Positions 9,485 to 18,460 of a stretch of DNA of 43,631 nucleotides are shown here, piece after piece (position 1 is the first letter of the stretch; every line of letters begins with the position of its first letter). The DNA is taken from the NCBI GenBank assembly GCA_030526295.1, contig JAUNDA010000009.1:1-43631 (forward strand), given 5' to 3'. This DNA is from Eubacteriales bacterium (GTDB taxonomy: Bacteria; Bacillota; Clostridia; Lachnospirales; Lachnospiraceae). The notes beneath the pieces were generated by a model. It made no database searches. It had not been told where the DNA came from and was given only the letters and a program-made list of their open reading frames with translations. The translations under genes and the position numbers were made by a program.

Positions 9485-10375
9485 TTAATAAAGGTCAACC
9501 ACTGAGAGCTCCGGTACGTTATTGAGTCTTGGAACCCTTGTCGAATTTCCAAGTCCGCGGCTTACAAGAAGCGAAGCACCGTTATCAAGTGTATAAATAC
9601 CCGAATCATACTTTGGAAGCCATCCCTCCTCTACGGAATAAAGACCTCCGAACATCGGTACTCTTATGATTCCGCCGTGTACATGGCCTGCCATTCCGAA
9701 ATCGAAGTCATATCCGTAGGCTGTAAGGATGTCAAATACCTTTGGCTCATGTGCGATTACAATCTTGTAGCTTCCTGTATCAGCTGCATTGTAGCCGTCC
9801 ATGAATTCCTTTGCGCCGTAAAGTTCGAAATTATTCGATGAGGAATCTATTCCAACAATGTCTATCTTCATATCCTTCACAACGATGGTTTCGTACTGGT
9901 TGCGAAGAAGCTTAACTCCCGCCTCAATGAATTTATCGGGAAGTGCCGCATCTGAATGGTAATAAATCCTTACATTCTCATGGTTTCCGAGCACTCCGTA
10001 AACGGGGGCAATATTCGAAAGCTGGGTACACATCGAAAGCATTCCAGAATACTCAGCCGATTCACTTAGAACAAGGTCTCCTCCGAGGATTATGAGGTCA
10101 GGCGAAAGCTTTCTTACGTTATTAATGAGTGCGGCATTGTCATTTCCATACTGCTTAAGATGCACATCCGTAAGAAATACGAGTCTTACCCTCTCCTCTG
10201 CCGTCTTTGTCTTGACCCTGTAAAAATCACATTCGAAATTTGAGTCATTATAGGCTGCATCAGCCCACACAAGACCCGCAAAGCCAAGCACGAGAATGAG
10301 AAGCATAAGAACATTTACTATTGTTCTTCTTGTCCTTGGGTTCATTCTTTTCTTTTTAGTGTTTTTGTTATCCAT
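9485..10375 (-). CDS. Membrane-anchored metallophosphoesterase (YkuE-like)
   Basis: With the preferred start the protein has 296 residues: a basic N-terminus, one span at about 19-38, then a calcineurin-like phosphoesterase domain outside the membrane. Metal-binding motifs are complete: TDVH (D70, H72), GGD (D100), GNHE (131-133), IAHEP, and GHVHGG. Family members hydrolyse phosphoesters, including lipid head-group or phosphoglycerol linkages. The ATG at 10375 has GGAG 5 bases upstream; an alternative ATG at 10405 has a G-rich run directly against it and is less likely. It lies 28 bases before the first Wzz-like gene, in the place where a CpsB phosphatase gene would stand in many Gram-positive capsule operons. 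The substrate is unknown; a polymer or lipid carrier phosphate is inferred. Confidence 0.85.
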   Translation of the reverse strand: MDNKNTKKKRMNPRTRRTIVNVLMLLILVLGFAGLVWADAAYNDSNFECDFYRVKTKTAEERVRLVFLTDVHLKQYGNDNAALINNVRKLSPDLIILGGDLVLSESAEYSGMLSMCTQLSNIAPVYGVLGNHENVRIYYHSDAALPDKFIEAGVKLLRNQYETIVVKDMKIDIVGIDSSSNNFELYGAKEFMDGYNAADTGSYKIVIAHEPKVFDILTAYGYDFDFGMAGHVHGGIIRVPMFGGLYSVEEGWLPKYDSGIYTLDNGASLLVSRGLGNSTRVPRLNNVPELSVVDLY

Positions 10376-10458
10376 ATACGCTCCGTATGATATGGAGGGA
10401 GACATCCCCCTGTTTATTCTTTTTATTAACTCAGCAGCTTAAATGCTATCTGGAACAA

Positions 10459-11412
10459 TCACTTTTTTCCAAAGACCCTTATGTAAAGAGCCGGTGATAT
10501 CGCAAAGGCCAGTGCCTTTATGATTCTTTTTGGCTTATGGGCCATTCCTACAAGCTCTATCCTCTTTAGCCCATCAGGTACATATACGCCTCTATACCTT
10601 TTGTAGCAGTCGAGGTATTTCCATGTGATGTCATCAAGGAGCAGCCTCCTTAGCTTCCTTTCAGGCACCTCTTTGTAGATTTTTTCAAGCTCCTCTAAAA
10701 TGAAATATATGTCCTTTGCCTTTTTATCCGATATTGAGGACGAGTTCATAATCGAGCCTGTTCTCGTATTGTCATAATTATAAAAAGCCTTGTCGCTTAA
10801 TATTACCTTCTCTGCCTTTAATAAAACACGTGGTGTGAATTCCTCATCCTCGTGGGTGATTCCCTTCTTAAACTCGAGGTTGTTTGAGAGGAGGAATTCC
10901 CTTCTGTAAAGGCTTCTCCAGGCCTCGACCCTCAGTGCCCCGTTCATAAGACACCTCTCGAGGTATTCCTTTCCGCTGTAGACCCTGTGGTATTCGAGGT
11001 TTTCCCTTACGACATTTTCAAAGCGTTCCATTGCGGCTGTCTTTTTAAGCTCGTTGCAATGGCCTATTACAACATCGGGCTTTTCCTTTGTTGTCTCAGA
11101 GTAAAGTGCTGAAAGCGCATCAGGTGTCAGGAAGTCATCGCTGTCGAGGAAAAGCACATACTCTCCTGTTGACCTTTGAAGGCCAAAGTTTCTTGCATCT
11201 GAAAGACCCCCGTTTGGCTTATGATATGCCGATACAAAACCATATTTCTCAGCATACATATCGCAGAGTGCGCCACTTCCATCAGTGCTTCCGTCATCCG
11301 TAAGGATTACCTCAAGGTCACCCATGTCCTGTGACACTACTGAATCCATACACCGCCCAAGGTAATTTTCAACATTATATACAGGTATTATTATTGAAAC
11401 CTTAATCTCCAA
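10459..11412 (-). CDS. Family 2 glycosyltransferase
   Basis: The 317-residue GT-A protein has VSIIIPVYNVENYL at residues 5-18, LTDDGSTDGS near 37-46, NGGLSDARNFG near 67-77 and the metal site LFLDSDDFL near 91-99. A later ITHEDEEFTPR segment is typical of the acceptor and catalytic part of this subfamily. The start is a TTG at 11412 with a GGGAG box 12 bases upstream, contained in the end of the preceding gene 6 bases away. It is one of four ordinary GT2 or GT4 genes in the operon, and probably adds one sugar of the repeat unit. Confidence 0.88.
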   Translation of the reverse strand: MEIKVSIIIPVYNVENYLGRCMDSVVSQDMGDLEVILTDDGSTDGSGALCDMYAEKYGFVSAYHKPNGGLSDARNFGLQRSTGEYVLFLDSDDFLTPDALSALYSETTKEKPDVVIGHCNELKKTAAMERFENVVRENLEYHRVYSGKEYLERCLMNGALRVEAWRSLYRREFLLSNNLEFKKGITHEDEEFTPRVLLKAEKVILSDKAFYNYDNTRTGSIMNSSSISDKKAKDIYFILEELEKIYKEVPERKLRRLLLDDITWKYLDCYKRYRGVYVPDGLKRIELVGMAHKPKRIIKALAFAISPALYIRVFGKK

Positions 11413-11418
11413 GCCCTG

Positions 11419-12717
11419 TTAAATCTCCCTGTCTAAAATCTCCTCCATAACGAGGTTATTCTGCTGCCTTACAAGTGTATTTGCTGGTATCTCACCATTA
11501 ATTATGCAGCCTGCGCCTATGACGCAGTTGTCACCGATTTTTGCTCCCTTCAGGATACAGACATTTGAACCAATCCAGCAGTTTTTTCCGATTTCGATTT
11601 TTCCCGCCCTGCATTTGCGGCTCACACCGTTAATCCCGAAGATGTGATTATTGTCAATGATCCTCGTTCCAAAGCCAAAAAGCGAATCATCTCCTATGCT
11701 TATGCTTCCAAGGCAGCTGATTTCGGTTCCGTTATTAAAATATACCCTGTCGCCGACCTTGAGCTTTCCCTTAAAGCCCGTAACAATGTTTACGCTGCCG
11801 TCGCTTTCGATGTCTTTTCCCATCTCAAAGCTACTCTCACGGTTAAGGCGAAGCCTTGTGCCCGCCGAAAGGTAAATACTGCCCCTTGCCTTAACTCCCT
11901 TATTTCCGAGTAGTCTCTTTAAAAGAAGCCTTGCCTTATTAAGGAGGTTTCTCATGATGAAGGTGAGCTTCTTTGCTCCTGTATACCTTATTCTCATCAT
12001 ATACATTCCAAGCCCGGTGCACTTAAGTCTACTCTTAAGCTTACTGAGTGCTGACTTTGATCCGTTTGTCCAGGAGCCGTTATAAAGATGGATTCCAATT
12101 GTGTTATCAGTCTTTTTAAGCCTTCCCGTCATGTAATCAAGCGGTGAGAAATATTCAGACGGCAAAATCACAAAATCGCCAACCGACTGCATCTCATCCC
12201 TGCCGTTAAAGCCGTATTTTTTAAGGAGCTCAGTCTGGCGCTCAGTGCATGCCGTAAGGTCCAGCTCCCCTGATTCCTTAATAAACGGGATTTTCTCATA
12301 CTGTCTGAGCATCCTTCCAATCATCTCACATCCTGGAATGGCACCTATTCCAGAGCCTGAATTTGCAAGGATAAGGCGGCCGTATGGAGACGGTGCTCCG
12401 TGCTCAAGGCTAATGAAGCCATCATGCTCAAGCAGTGAATCAGGCTTTTTAATAAGCTCAACGTCTGTATCAAGATAAATGCCACCGTATTTATAAAGCA
12501 CGTCAAGACGAACGTAGTCCGAGACGAAGGCATATTTCTTTTTTTCATATGCCTCCCTTGCATACCTGTTTCCCGAAAAATCATAGCTGGATTCGTCCCA
12601 TCTTTTTATCTCATAATCGGGACAGATCCTTTTCCAGGACTCTATGCACTTTTTTTCCATTTCACCGGGCTCGTTTTCGCCAAACCAGACATAGTGAATT
12701 ATCTTCGGAATACTCAT
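11419..12717 (-). CDS. GT32-type glycosyltransferase fused to a left-handed beta-helix acetyltransferase domain
   Basis: The 432-residue protein joins two enzyme classes. Residues 1-230 are a glycosyltransferase of the DXD sugar-binding family: IPKIIHYVWFG at 3-13, WKRICPDYEIKRWD near 28-41, FVSDYVRLDVLYKYGGIYLD at 64-83 with the DTD metal site at 83-85. Residues of about 275-425 are hexapeptide-repeat sequence like serine or maltose acetyltransferases: VNIVTGFKGKLKVGDRVYFN, SIGDDSLFGFGTRIIDNNH, and EIGKNCWIGSNVCILKGAKI. The expected histidine is in DNNHIFG. A basic helix-rich linker lies between. It would add a sugar and possibly O-acetylate the same or a neighbouring residue. The ATG has no clear Shine-Dalgarno box and follows the GT4 stop by 18 bases, so it may depend on reinitiation. 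Confidence 0.85.
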   Translation of the reverse strand: MSIPKIIHYVWFGENEPGEMEKKCIESWKRICPDYEIKRWDESSYDFSGNRYAREAYEKKKYAFVSDYVRLDVLYKYGGIYLDTDVELIKKPDSLLEHDGFISLEHGAPSPYGRLILANSGSGIGAIPGCEMIGRMLRQYEKIPFIKESGELDLTACTERQTELLKKYGFNGRDEMQSVGDFVILPSEYFSPLDYMTGRLKKTDNTIGIHLYNGSWTNGSKSALSKLKSRLKCTGLGMYMMRIRYTGAKKLTFIMRNLLNKARLLLKRLLGNKGVKARGSIYLSAGTRLRLNRESSFEMGKDIESDGSVNIVTGFKGKLKVGDRVYFNNGTEISCLGSISIGDDSLFGFGTRIIDNNHIFGINGVSRKCRAGKIEIGKNCWIGSNVCILKGAKIGDNCVIGAGCIINGEIPANTLVRQQNNLVMEEILDREI

Positions 12718-12735
12718 CTTTTGTAACTAAATCCA

Positions 12736-13851
12736 TTAATGGTAAAAGCCATCCCTTATGACCCTTTCATAGGTCTCGATATGCCTTTCGACCATTTTGT
12801 CATAATCAAAATTATTTTTTATATATTTTATCTGTTCGTCTACCTCTTCCACGCTTCTTTCCTTCTTAAGTCCATCGGCAAGTGCGCGGGCCAGGTCATC
12901 GACGTCTGAGGTCTTAAAATCCATACCGAATTTTCCGGTTACGGATGTGTTTTCAACAATGTCACTTGTAAGACACTTTACTCCGCAGGAAAGAGCTTCA
13001 AGAAGCGAAAGTGAAAGACCCTCCGTATGGCTTGGAAGCACATAGAGCGAGGCATTGCAGTAAAGTGAATTAAGCACCTCTCCTGTTGCAAAGCCCGTAA
13101 AGACGATTTTATCGTTACACGATGCAGTGCTCCTTACAGCTTCTCCAAACTCGTTACCAGGAATCTCTCCCGCAATTACGAGCTTCTCTTCGATATCAGT
13201 TTTGTTATACGCCTCAATCAGCTCAAGGACACCCTTCTCAGGTGATATTCTTCCAAAATAGAAGATATATGTGTCCTTTTCGAGTCCAAACTTATTTTTA
13301 ATGATGCTGTCGTCAGTTTTCCTTACGGGTGTGATGGCATTTTCAATGAGTGCCGTATCCCTTCCGTATGTATCGAGAAAGTACCTATGCATCTCAGGTG
13401 TGAGTGTTATGATTTCATCTGCATATTTAACTGCGATTTTCTCACCGAACTTGAGGTACTTTGCTGCAAAGCCCTTCCACTTGTCAACCCTCCAGTTGAG
13501 GCCATGGATTGTAGCCACTGTCTTTTTCTTAAAAAGCCTTGCGATAAAAATCGGCACACAGATGCCAACAGCATGATAGTGTATAATGTCATATTTACCT
13601 GTCAGTGTCTCAAAGGTAGCGAGGAACGAATAAACCATCGCATTAAGCTTCTGGTTTTTAAAGGTAAAGGTACGGACGATGTTAACGCCCTCCTCCTTGT
13701 CCTTTTTCTTTTTGCCCTTTATGAGGCCGCGGTTATAAACCGTTACATCTATTCCTTTTTTTGCAAGCCTTGTCGAAAGCTCATATACAACCACCTCAAC
13801 TCCGCCCGAACGGCTCGGGAAGATTTTGTGGCCGATCATTGCAATCTTCAC
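12736..13851 (-). CDS. Family 4 glycosyltransferase
   Basis: The 371-residue protein has a GT-B fold. The N-terminus KIAMIGHKIFPSRSGGVEVV contains the usual glycine-rich loop of acceptor domains; the donor half includes FYFGRISPEKGVLELIEAY, VIAGEIPG and the EX7E-type segment HTEGLSLSLLEALSCG. It resembles rhamnosyl- or glucosyl-transferases that make the second linkage of a repeat unit, but the sugar is a guess. It starts with GTG at 13851, with AGAGG 8 bases upstream. It is encoded directly after the initiating phosphoglycosyl transferase, consistent with an early step in repeat-unit assembly. Confidence 0.88.
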   Translation of the reverse strand: MKIAMIGHKIFPSRSGGVEVVVYELSTRLAKKGIDVTVYNRGLIKGKKKKDKEEGVNIVRTFTFKNQKLNAMVYSFLATFETLTGKYDIIHYHAVGICVPIFIARLFKKKTVATIHGLNWRVDKWKGFAAKYLKFGEKIAVKYADEIITLTPEMHRYFLDTYGRDTALIENAITPVRKTDDSIIKNKFGLEKDTYIFYFGRISPEKGVLELIEAYNKTDIEEKLVIAGEIPGNEFGEAVRSTASCNDKIVFTGFATGEVLNSLYCNASLYVLPSHTEGLSLSLLEALSCGVKCLTSDIVENTSVTGKFGMDFKTSDVDDLARALADGLKKERSVEEVDEQIKYIKNNFDYDKMVERHIETYERVIRDGFYH

Positions 13852-13875
13852 TTAATTTACCTCTTTGCTAATACT

Positions 13876-13888
13876 ACGGACTGTCCGT
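13876..13888. repeat. Short perfect inverted repeat in an operon spacer
   Basis: ACGGAC-T-GTCCGT is a perfect 6-bp inverted repeat with a single-base centre, in the 98-base spacer between the phosphoglycosyl transferase and GT4 genes. It has no T-tract after it, so it is not an intrinsic terminator. It could be a small RNA hairpin or protein site, or chance. Confidence 0.35.
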
Positions 13889-13949
13889 CCTCTTCGTTAA
13901 AGCTCTTTTAAAGCTTACGGAAGCTCCTCTTTATAAATACGGAACTTGT

Positions 13950-14642
13950 TTATTCACCCTCTCCGCAGAACATTACATAGACTGTACGGAAAATGATTTT
14001 AATGTCCATAAACACTGTTCTGTTTACAACATAGTCTATGTCCATCTTTACCCAGTCCTCGAAGTCGATGCTGTTTCTGTTTGGTGTTGTCTGCCAAATG
14101 CAGGTGATGCCAGGTGTTACGATAAGTCTTATCTTATGGAACTCCGAATACTGCGCCACCTCCGACGGAAGCGGCGGTCTCGGGCCTATGATAGTCATGT
14201 CACCCTTTAAAACGTTATAGAACTGTGGCAGCTCGTCAATACTTGTCTTTCTTAAAAACTTACCGATCTTTGTGATTCTCGGGTCATCGGCCATCTTGAA
14301 TACCGGACCTGTCATCTCGTTCTTAGATTCAAGCTGTGCCTTTAATTCCTCTGCATTTGGAACCATTGTCCTGAATTTATACATCTTGAATTCCTTGCCG
14401 AATCTTCCGACTCTTGTCTGTGCAAAGAATGGATGGTGTCCGTCACTAAGGAAAATGATGAGTGCGATTATTGCCATCGGTATGAAAAGCACAAGAAGTG
14501 CACAGAATGATATTGTTACATCAAGAAATCTTTTTACAGCCCAGTAGCCTGTCTTGTTATTCTGGTGAATTGCATCAAGAACCTGCTGAACCTCCTTTTT
14601 TTCAACAGGATCAGTGATTATCTTTTCATTTACATAAGCCAT
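13950..14642 (-). CDS. Initiating polyprenyl-phosphate phosphoglycosyl transferase (bacterial sugar transferase)
   Basis: The 230-residue protein is the small, single-domain form of the PglC/WcaJ superfamily. It has one hydrophobic segment at about 43-65, then the conserved blocks FFAQTRVGRFGKEFKMYKFR (72-91), KTSIDELPQ with the catalytic Asp136-Glu137 pair, GDMTIIGPRP (147-156) and the TPGITCIWQ region. It transfers a sugar phosphate from a nucleotide sugar to undecaprenyl phosphate, which starts each repeat unit on the inner face of the membrane. A GGGGGA box lies 8 bases before the ATG. It follows the Wzy-like gene in the operon, with a 42-base gap. Confidence 0.93.
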   Translation of the reverse strand: MAYVNEKIITDPVEKKEVQQVLDAIHQNNKTGYWAVKRFLDVTISFCALLVLFIPMAIIALIIFLSDGHHPFFAQTRVGRFGKEFKMYKFRTMVPNAEELKAQLESKNEMTGPVFKMADDPRITKIGKFLRKTSIDELPQFYNVLKGDMTIIGPRPPLPSEVAQYSEFHKIRLIVTPGITCIWQTTPNRNSIDFEDWVKMDIDYVVNRTVFMDIKIIFRTVYVMFCGEGE

Positions 14643-14684
14643 TAATTTATCCCCCGTAAACCGGACCCTTCCGGTTACTTTTAT

Positions 14685-16076
14685 TTAAAAACCCTGTCGT
14701 CCCTCATTTAACCGTTTGAGGTAATTATCCTCGACAGCGTGTCTGTATTCATCCTTTTGCATCGGCTTCCATTTCTCCTTCTTTTCCTCCTCAGGAAGCG
14801 TGAAGATGTATGCCATCGGAAGTAGCCTCAGGCACATCGTACACCAGAAGTAAAATGCCGTATTGTCAGTCATGTATGTGAAGGTCATATATATGAGAAT
14901 TGTCATATATAAAAGCGTTACCTTCGGACTGTATTTCTTCGTAAAGAATATCGGATAAATGATATATTGTATTCCCGCCCAAAGCGTGAAGCCCGAAAAT
15001 CCAAGCTCTACAAAAACCTTTAGGACATCGTTATGGAAGTTATAGGCCCTGTTCAAAAGCCCGCTTTCATACCAGCCCTTTGCAATCGCGTCAACGGCCT
15101 CAAAGCCAAGACCCATGAATGCCGGTGAAAATGAGTAGAACTCCTTTGTGAGTGCCCAGATATAGTCACGTCCCATCATGTTGATGCCGACCTTTGTCAT
15201 TATTATCGACATGATTCCATCACGCACCAGCTTAATGTATAGGAACAGTCCAAGGAAAATGATCACACCAAAGGCTGTCATAAGCTTTCCCGGATTTTTA
15301 CTCTTCTTCGATATATATCCAATCAGAAGCGTGATAAGAAGTGCCACAACGGCAATTCGCTTAAGTCCCGCGATAAAGAAGAAAATGCAAAGGCACAGGA
15401 AAATCCTGTTTTTCTTCTTCTCCTCCTTATATCTTACAGGTGCAAACAGTGCATAGTATATGAGAAGCATTCCAAACTGGAAGGTCATCTCATGGATTTC
15501 AAGGTTTCTTGCAAATCCCACCGCATCACCGAAGGTCACTATGTTATGTACGAACGACTTAATACTTGACCCAATTCCAAACCTCAGCATCTCAAAGAGG
15601 ATAATGAGCGAATTTGAAATACACATCGATATGCAGAAGAGGTCAATGCTCTCAAACCCGAAAAGCACAACAGCCGAGGCCGCAGCCGTAATCGATATCA
15701 TCTGGTATATCATCTTTTCGCTTCCCCTTATTACGGAGTTAACGCTTGTAAAGCTTAATATCCATATGACAAACGACCACAGAAGTATCATGCCTATCAA
15801 AAGCACATACATGAGGTACGGTTTTATTACCCTTTTAAGGTTTCTGGTATCCGTAGTAACTATGCAGTAAAGCACCGCCAGCGCAATGGCACCAAGCGTT
15901 ATCGCCTTTGGAAGGCCGCCGAGTGTATTGGTGATAACCTTCCATTCACCCATACCTGCCGCCGATATCGAAATGACATAGAGGAACTTAAGAAACGCCG
16001 GAGCGCTGCTATTTACCCCGTCAACTTCAGTCATATTCTTTTTTGACGGCAAAACCGCTTTATCAAGCACACTCAT
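14685..16076 (-). CDS. O-antigen polymerase/ligase-like protein (Wzy-type)
   Basis: The 463-residue protein is an integral membrane protein with about 11-12 predicted spans. Its layout matches the O-antigen ligase/polymerase superfamily: several closely spaced spans, then a larger loop around residues 290-350 (FSPAFMGLGFEAVDAIAKG, LLNRAYNFHNDVLKVFVELG). The HNDVLKVFVELG motif, with His then Asp/Glu, is characteristic of that loop. It probably polymerises repeat units flipped by the Wzx protein. It is the first gene after the promoter region at 16142-16175; an AGGA box is 5 bases before the ATG. The C-terminus is hydrophilic, cytoplasmic and charged. Polymerase versus ligase cannot be settled here, but in a Gram-positive Wzx/Wzy locus polymerase is more likely. 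Confidence 0.85.
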   Translation of the reverse strand: MSVLDKAVLPSKKNMTEVDGVNSSAPAFLKFLYVISISAAGMGEWKVITNTLGGLPKAITLGAIALAVLYCIVTTDTRNLKRVIKPYLMYVLLIGMILLWSFVIWILSFTSVNSVIRGSEKMIYQMISITAAASAVVLFGFESIDLFCISMCISNSLIILFEMLRFGIGSSIKSFVHNIVTFGDAVGFARNLEIHEMTFQFGMLLIYYALFAPVRYKEEKKKNRIFLCLCIFFFIAGLKRIAVVALLITLLIGYISKKSKNPGKLMTAFGVIIFLGLFLYIKLVRDGIMSIIMTKVGINMMGRDYIWALTKEFYSFSPAFMGLGFEAVDAIAKGWYESGLLNRAYNFHNDVLKVFVELGFSGFTLWAGIQYIIYPIFFTKKYSPKVTLLYMTILIYMTFTYMTDNTAFYFWCTMCLRLLPMAYIFTLPEEEKKEKWKPMQKDEYRHAVEDNYLKRLNEGRQGF

Positions 16077-16141
16077 TGTGTTCCTAAAGACTCCTTAAAC
16101 GGTTAATGGGCACACTCTCCCAATTTTGGTATACATAATCT

Positions 16142-16175
16142 TTTATATCATATCATAGCCCATTTCAAAAGTTAA
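16142..16175 (-). promoter_or_regulatory. Promoter of the exopolysaccharide operon (candidate)
   Basis: Two overlapping sigma-A matches read leftward. One has TTAACT at 16170-16175 and, 17 bases on, TATGAT at 16147-16152 with an extended TGA in front. The other has TTGAAA at 16163-16168 and TATAAA at 16142-16147 at a short 15-base spacing. Either gives a leader of about 60 bases before the ATG at 16076. The spacer between tpi and this operon (16077-16395) otherwise holds only inverted repeats and the tpi terminator. Confidence 0.5.
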
Positions 16176-16237
16176 TAAAAAAACCTTACGAATCAATTTC
16201 AAAACTGAAAAGCAACCATAAGTGCTCATGCTCAAAC

Positions 16238-16320
16238 ATGCAATTTATTGCATTAACGTGCACATCCCCTTCATTTCTTATGTTACCATTACCAATACAT
16301 TTTGCCCTGTATTTCGAAAT
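16238..16320. repeat. Inverted repeats upstream of the exopolysaccharide promoter
   Basis: ATGCAA-TTTA-TTGCAT at 16238-16253 is a perfect 6-bp inverted repeat, and ATTTCGAAAT at 16311-16320 is a perfect 10-base palindrome. Both lie upstream of the -35 region, about 65 and 140 bases from it, in an AT-rich stretch without genes. They could be activator or repressor sites; there is no direct proof. Confidence 0.35.
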
Positions 16321-16344
16321 TTCGTGACGCCTTGTTTTGACACT

Positions 16345-16369
16345 AAAAAGACCGGCTAAAAAGCCGGTC
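16345..16369 (-). terminator. Intrinsic terminator after tpi
   Basis: An 8-bp perfect stem (GACCGGCT/AGCCGGTC, 16350-16357 with 16362-16369) with a 4-base loop is followed on the minus strand by five T residues (16345-16349). It lies 26 bases past the tpi stop and separates glycolysis genes from the exopolysaccharide operon. Confidence 0.9.
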
Positions 16370-16395
16370 CCTTTATTGGTAAATGTCAGTTAAAA

Positions 16396-17142
16396 TTATT
16401 TGTAGTTAACGATCTTTCCGAAATCTGCCTTTAAAGCAGCTCCGCCAACAAGACCACCATCGATGTCAGCCTGTGCAAGAAGCTCAGCTGCATTTGAAGC
16501 GTTCATTGATCCGCCGTACTGGATACGGATCTTCTCAGCTGTGTCTGTGTCATAGATATCTGCGATGCACTCACGGATAGCCTTGCAAACCTCTTCAGCC
16601 TGCTCTGTTGTAGCTGTAACGCCTGTTCCGATAGCCCAGATCGGCTCATAAGCGATAACGATCTCAGCTGCCTCAGCTGCTGATACGCCCTGGAGACCAA
16701 CCTTAACCTGCTGTCTGATCCAGTCAAGTGTGATGCCCTGCTCTCTCTGTGTAAGAGACTCGCCGCAGCACATGATAGGTGTAAGACCATTCTCGATAGC
16801 CTTTAATACCTTCTTGTTGATGTCCTCGTTTGTCTCGTGGTTGTACTCTCTTCTCTCTGAGTGACCAACGATAACGAACTTAACGCCTGCATCCTTAAGC
16901 ATAGCCGCTGAAATCTGTCCTGTGAAGGCACCCTTGTCCTCAAATGACATGTCCTCGGCACCAACCATTACGTTTGTGCCCTTAACAGCCTCTACTACAG
17001 GTACGATGTCGATTGCAGGTACGCAATATACTACATCAACCTCATCATTTACAACAAGGTCCTTGAGCTCTGCACAAAGTGCAACAGCCTCTGAAGGAGT
17101 CTTGTTCATCTTCCAGTTTCCTGCGATAATCTTTTTTCTCAT
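16396..17142 (-). CDS. tpiA: Triosephosphate isomerase
   Basis: The 248-residue protein is full length for the family and interconverts dihydroxyacetone phosphate and glyceraldehyde 3-phosphate in glycolysis. Active-site elements are all present: GNWKMN at 7-12 with the catalytic Lys, VGHSERRE with the catalytic His, [11 protein letters not shown] with the catalytic Glu, and the phosphate-binding loops YGGSMN and GGLVGGAAL. The ATG lies 3 bases after the pgk stop, with AGGAG just upstream. It is last in gap-pgk-tpi and ends at an intrinsic terminator; no gpm or eno gene follows. Confidence 0.98.
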   Translation of the reverse strand: MRKKIIAGNWKMNKTPSEAVALCAELKDLVVNDEVDVVYCVPAIDIVPVVEAVKGTNVMVGAEDMSFEDKGAFTGQISAAMLKDAGVKFVIVGHSERREYNHETNEDINKKVLKAIENGLTPIMCCGESLTQREQGITLDWIRQQVKVGLQGVSAAEAAEIVIAYEPIWAIGTGVTATTEQAEEVCKAIRECIADIYDTDTAEKIRIQYGGSMNASNAAELLAQADIDGGLVGGAALKADFGKIVNYK

Positions 17143-17145
17143 TTA

Positions 17146-18387
17146 TTACTTCTCCTGAATTGCCTCAATACCCGGCATCTTCTTTCCCTCAAGGTACTCA
17201 AGTGATGCACCGCCGCCTGTTGAAATATGTGTCATCTTGTCAGCAAAACCAAGCTTCTTGATAGCTGCAGCTGAATCTCCACCGCCGATTACTGTTACAG
17301 CGTCTGTATCTGCAAGTGCCTCTGCAACTGCATATGTTCCCTTTGCAAGAAGAGGATTCTCGAATACGCCCATCGGTCCGTTCCATACAACTGTCTTTGC
17401 ATTCTTAACCTCTGTAGCGAAGAGTTCTCTTGTCTTTGGTCCGATATCCATGCCCATCTTGTCAGCAGGGATCTTGTCGATGTCAACTGTCTCTGTTGCG
17501 ATTTCAGCATCGATTGGCTCCGGGAATGAAGCTGCAATAACAGCATCAACAGGAAGAAGGAGCTTCTTTCCAAGCTTCTCTGCCTTTGCAAGCATCTCCT
17601 TGCAGTAATCAAGCTTCTCATCGTCGCAGAGTGATGTTCCGATGCAGTTGCCCTGTGCCTTAACGAATGTATATGCCATTCCACCACCGATGATAAGTGT
17701 ATCGCACTTCTCAAGAAGGTTTGAAATAACATTGAGCTTGTCAGCAACCTTAGCACCGCCAAGGATAGCTACGAATGGTCTCTCAGGATTCTCAACAGCG
17801 TTTCCAAGGAACTGGATTTCCTTCTGCATAAGGTATCCAACTGCTGATGTCTCTACGAAATCAGCAACACCTGCTGTTGTAGCATGTCTTCTGTGAGCTG
17901 TTCCAAAAGCGTCCATTACATAGATGCCGTCTGTAAGTGAAGCGAGGTCCTTGCAGAATGCGTTGAATGCCTCTGTCTCCTCAGGAGTCTTGCACTTAAG
18001 CTCTTCTTCTTTTCTGAATCTTGTGTTCTCAAGAAGAATGATGTCGCCGTCCTGCATAGCAGCTGCTGCAGCCTTAGCGTTAGGTCCTACAACCTCTTCG
18101 TCAGCTGCGAACTTAACTTCCTTGCCAAGAAGCTCTGAAAGTCTCTTTGCAACAGGAGCAAGTGTAAGCTCTGGCTTAACTGTTCCCTTTGGCTTGCCCA
18201 TGTGTGAGCAAAGGATTACTCTGCCGCCCTTGTCTGCAAGAGCCTTGATTGTCGGAAGAGCTGCAGTGATTCTGTTATCATCTGTAATCTTGCCTTCCTT
18301 CATGGGAACGTTGAAGTCGCATCTTACGAGAACCTTTTTTCCCTTTACGCAAATATCGTCAACTGACTTCTTATTTAACTTTGCCAT
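17146..18387 (-). CDS. pgk: Phosphoglycerate kinase
   Basis: The protein of 413 residues transfers phosphate from 1,3-bisphosphoglycerate to ADP. It has the N-terminal substrate block [20 protein letters not shown], the basic patch HMGKPKG, and in the nucleotide domain [34 protein letters not shown] and [11 protein letters not shown]; the C-terminal [15 protein letters not shown] is intact. The open frame reaches 18426, but the ATG at 18387 is preferred because AAGGAG lies 7 bases upstream and it aligns with usual PGK N-termini. The codons before it cover part of the gap terminator hairpin. Confidence 0.98.
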   Translation of the reverse strand: MAKLNKKSVDDICVKGKKVLVRCDFNVPMKEGKITDDNRITAALPTIKALADKGGRVILCSHMGKPKGTVKPELTLAPVAKRLSELLGKEVKFAADEEVVGPNAKAAAAAMQDGDIILLENTRFRKEEELKCKTPEETEAFNAFCKDLASLTDGIYVMDAFGTAHRRHATTAGVADFVETSAVGYLMQKEIQFLGNAVENPERPFVAILGGAKVADKLNVISNLLEKCDTLIIGGGMAYTFVKAQGNCIGTSLCDDEKLDYCKEMLAKAEKLGKKLLLPVDAVIAASFPEPIDAEIATETVDIDKIPADKMGMDIGPKTRELFATEVKNAKTVVWNGPMGVFENPLLAKGTYAVAEALADTDAVTVIGGGDSAAAIKKLGFADKMTHISTGGGASLEYLEGKKMPGIEAIQEK

Positions 18388-18408
18388 GTCTATTCTCCTT
18401 TTCTTCAT

Positions 18409-18440
18409 GAAAAAGGCCCGGCCCATAGGGCTGAGCCTTT
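18409..18440 (-). terminator. Terminator-like hairpin between gap and pgk
   Basis: A 12-base stem (18413-18424 with 18428-18439, one mismatch and one G-T pair) with a 3-base loop is followed on the minus strand by five T residues. It sits 20 bases after the gap stop and 22 bases before the pgk ATG. As no separate promoter is evident for pgk, it likely acts as a partial terminator or processing/stability hairpin that keeps gap mRNA above pgk-tpi. Confidence 0.8.
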
Positions 18441-18460
18441 AAATAACTGTTCAGTTCTAA

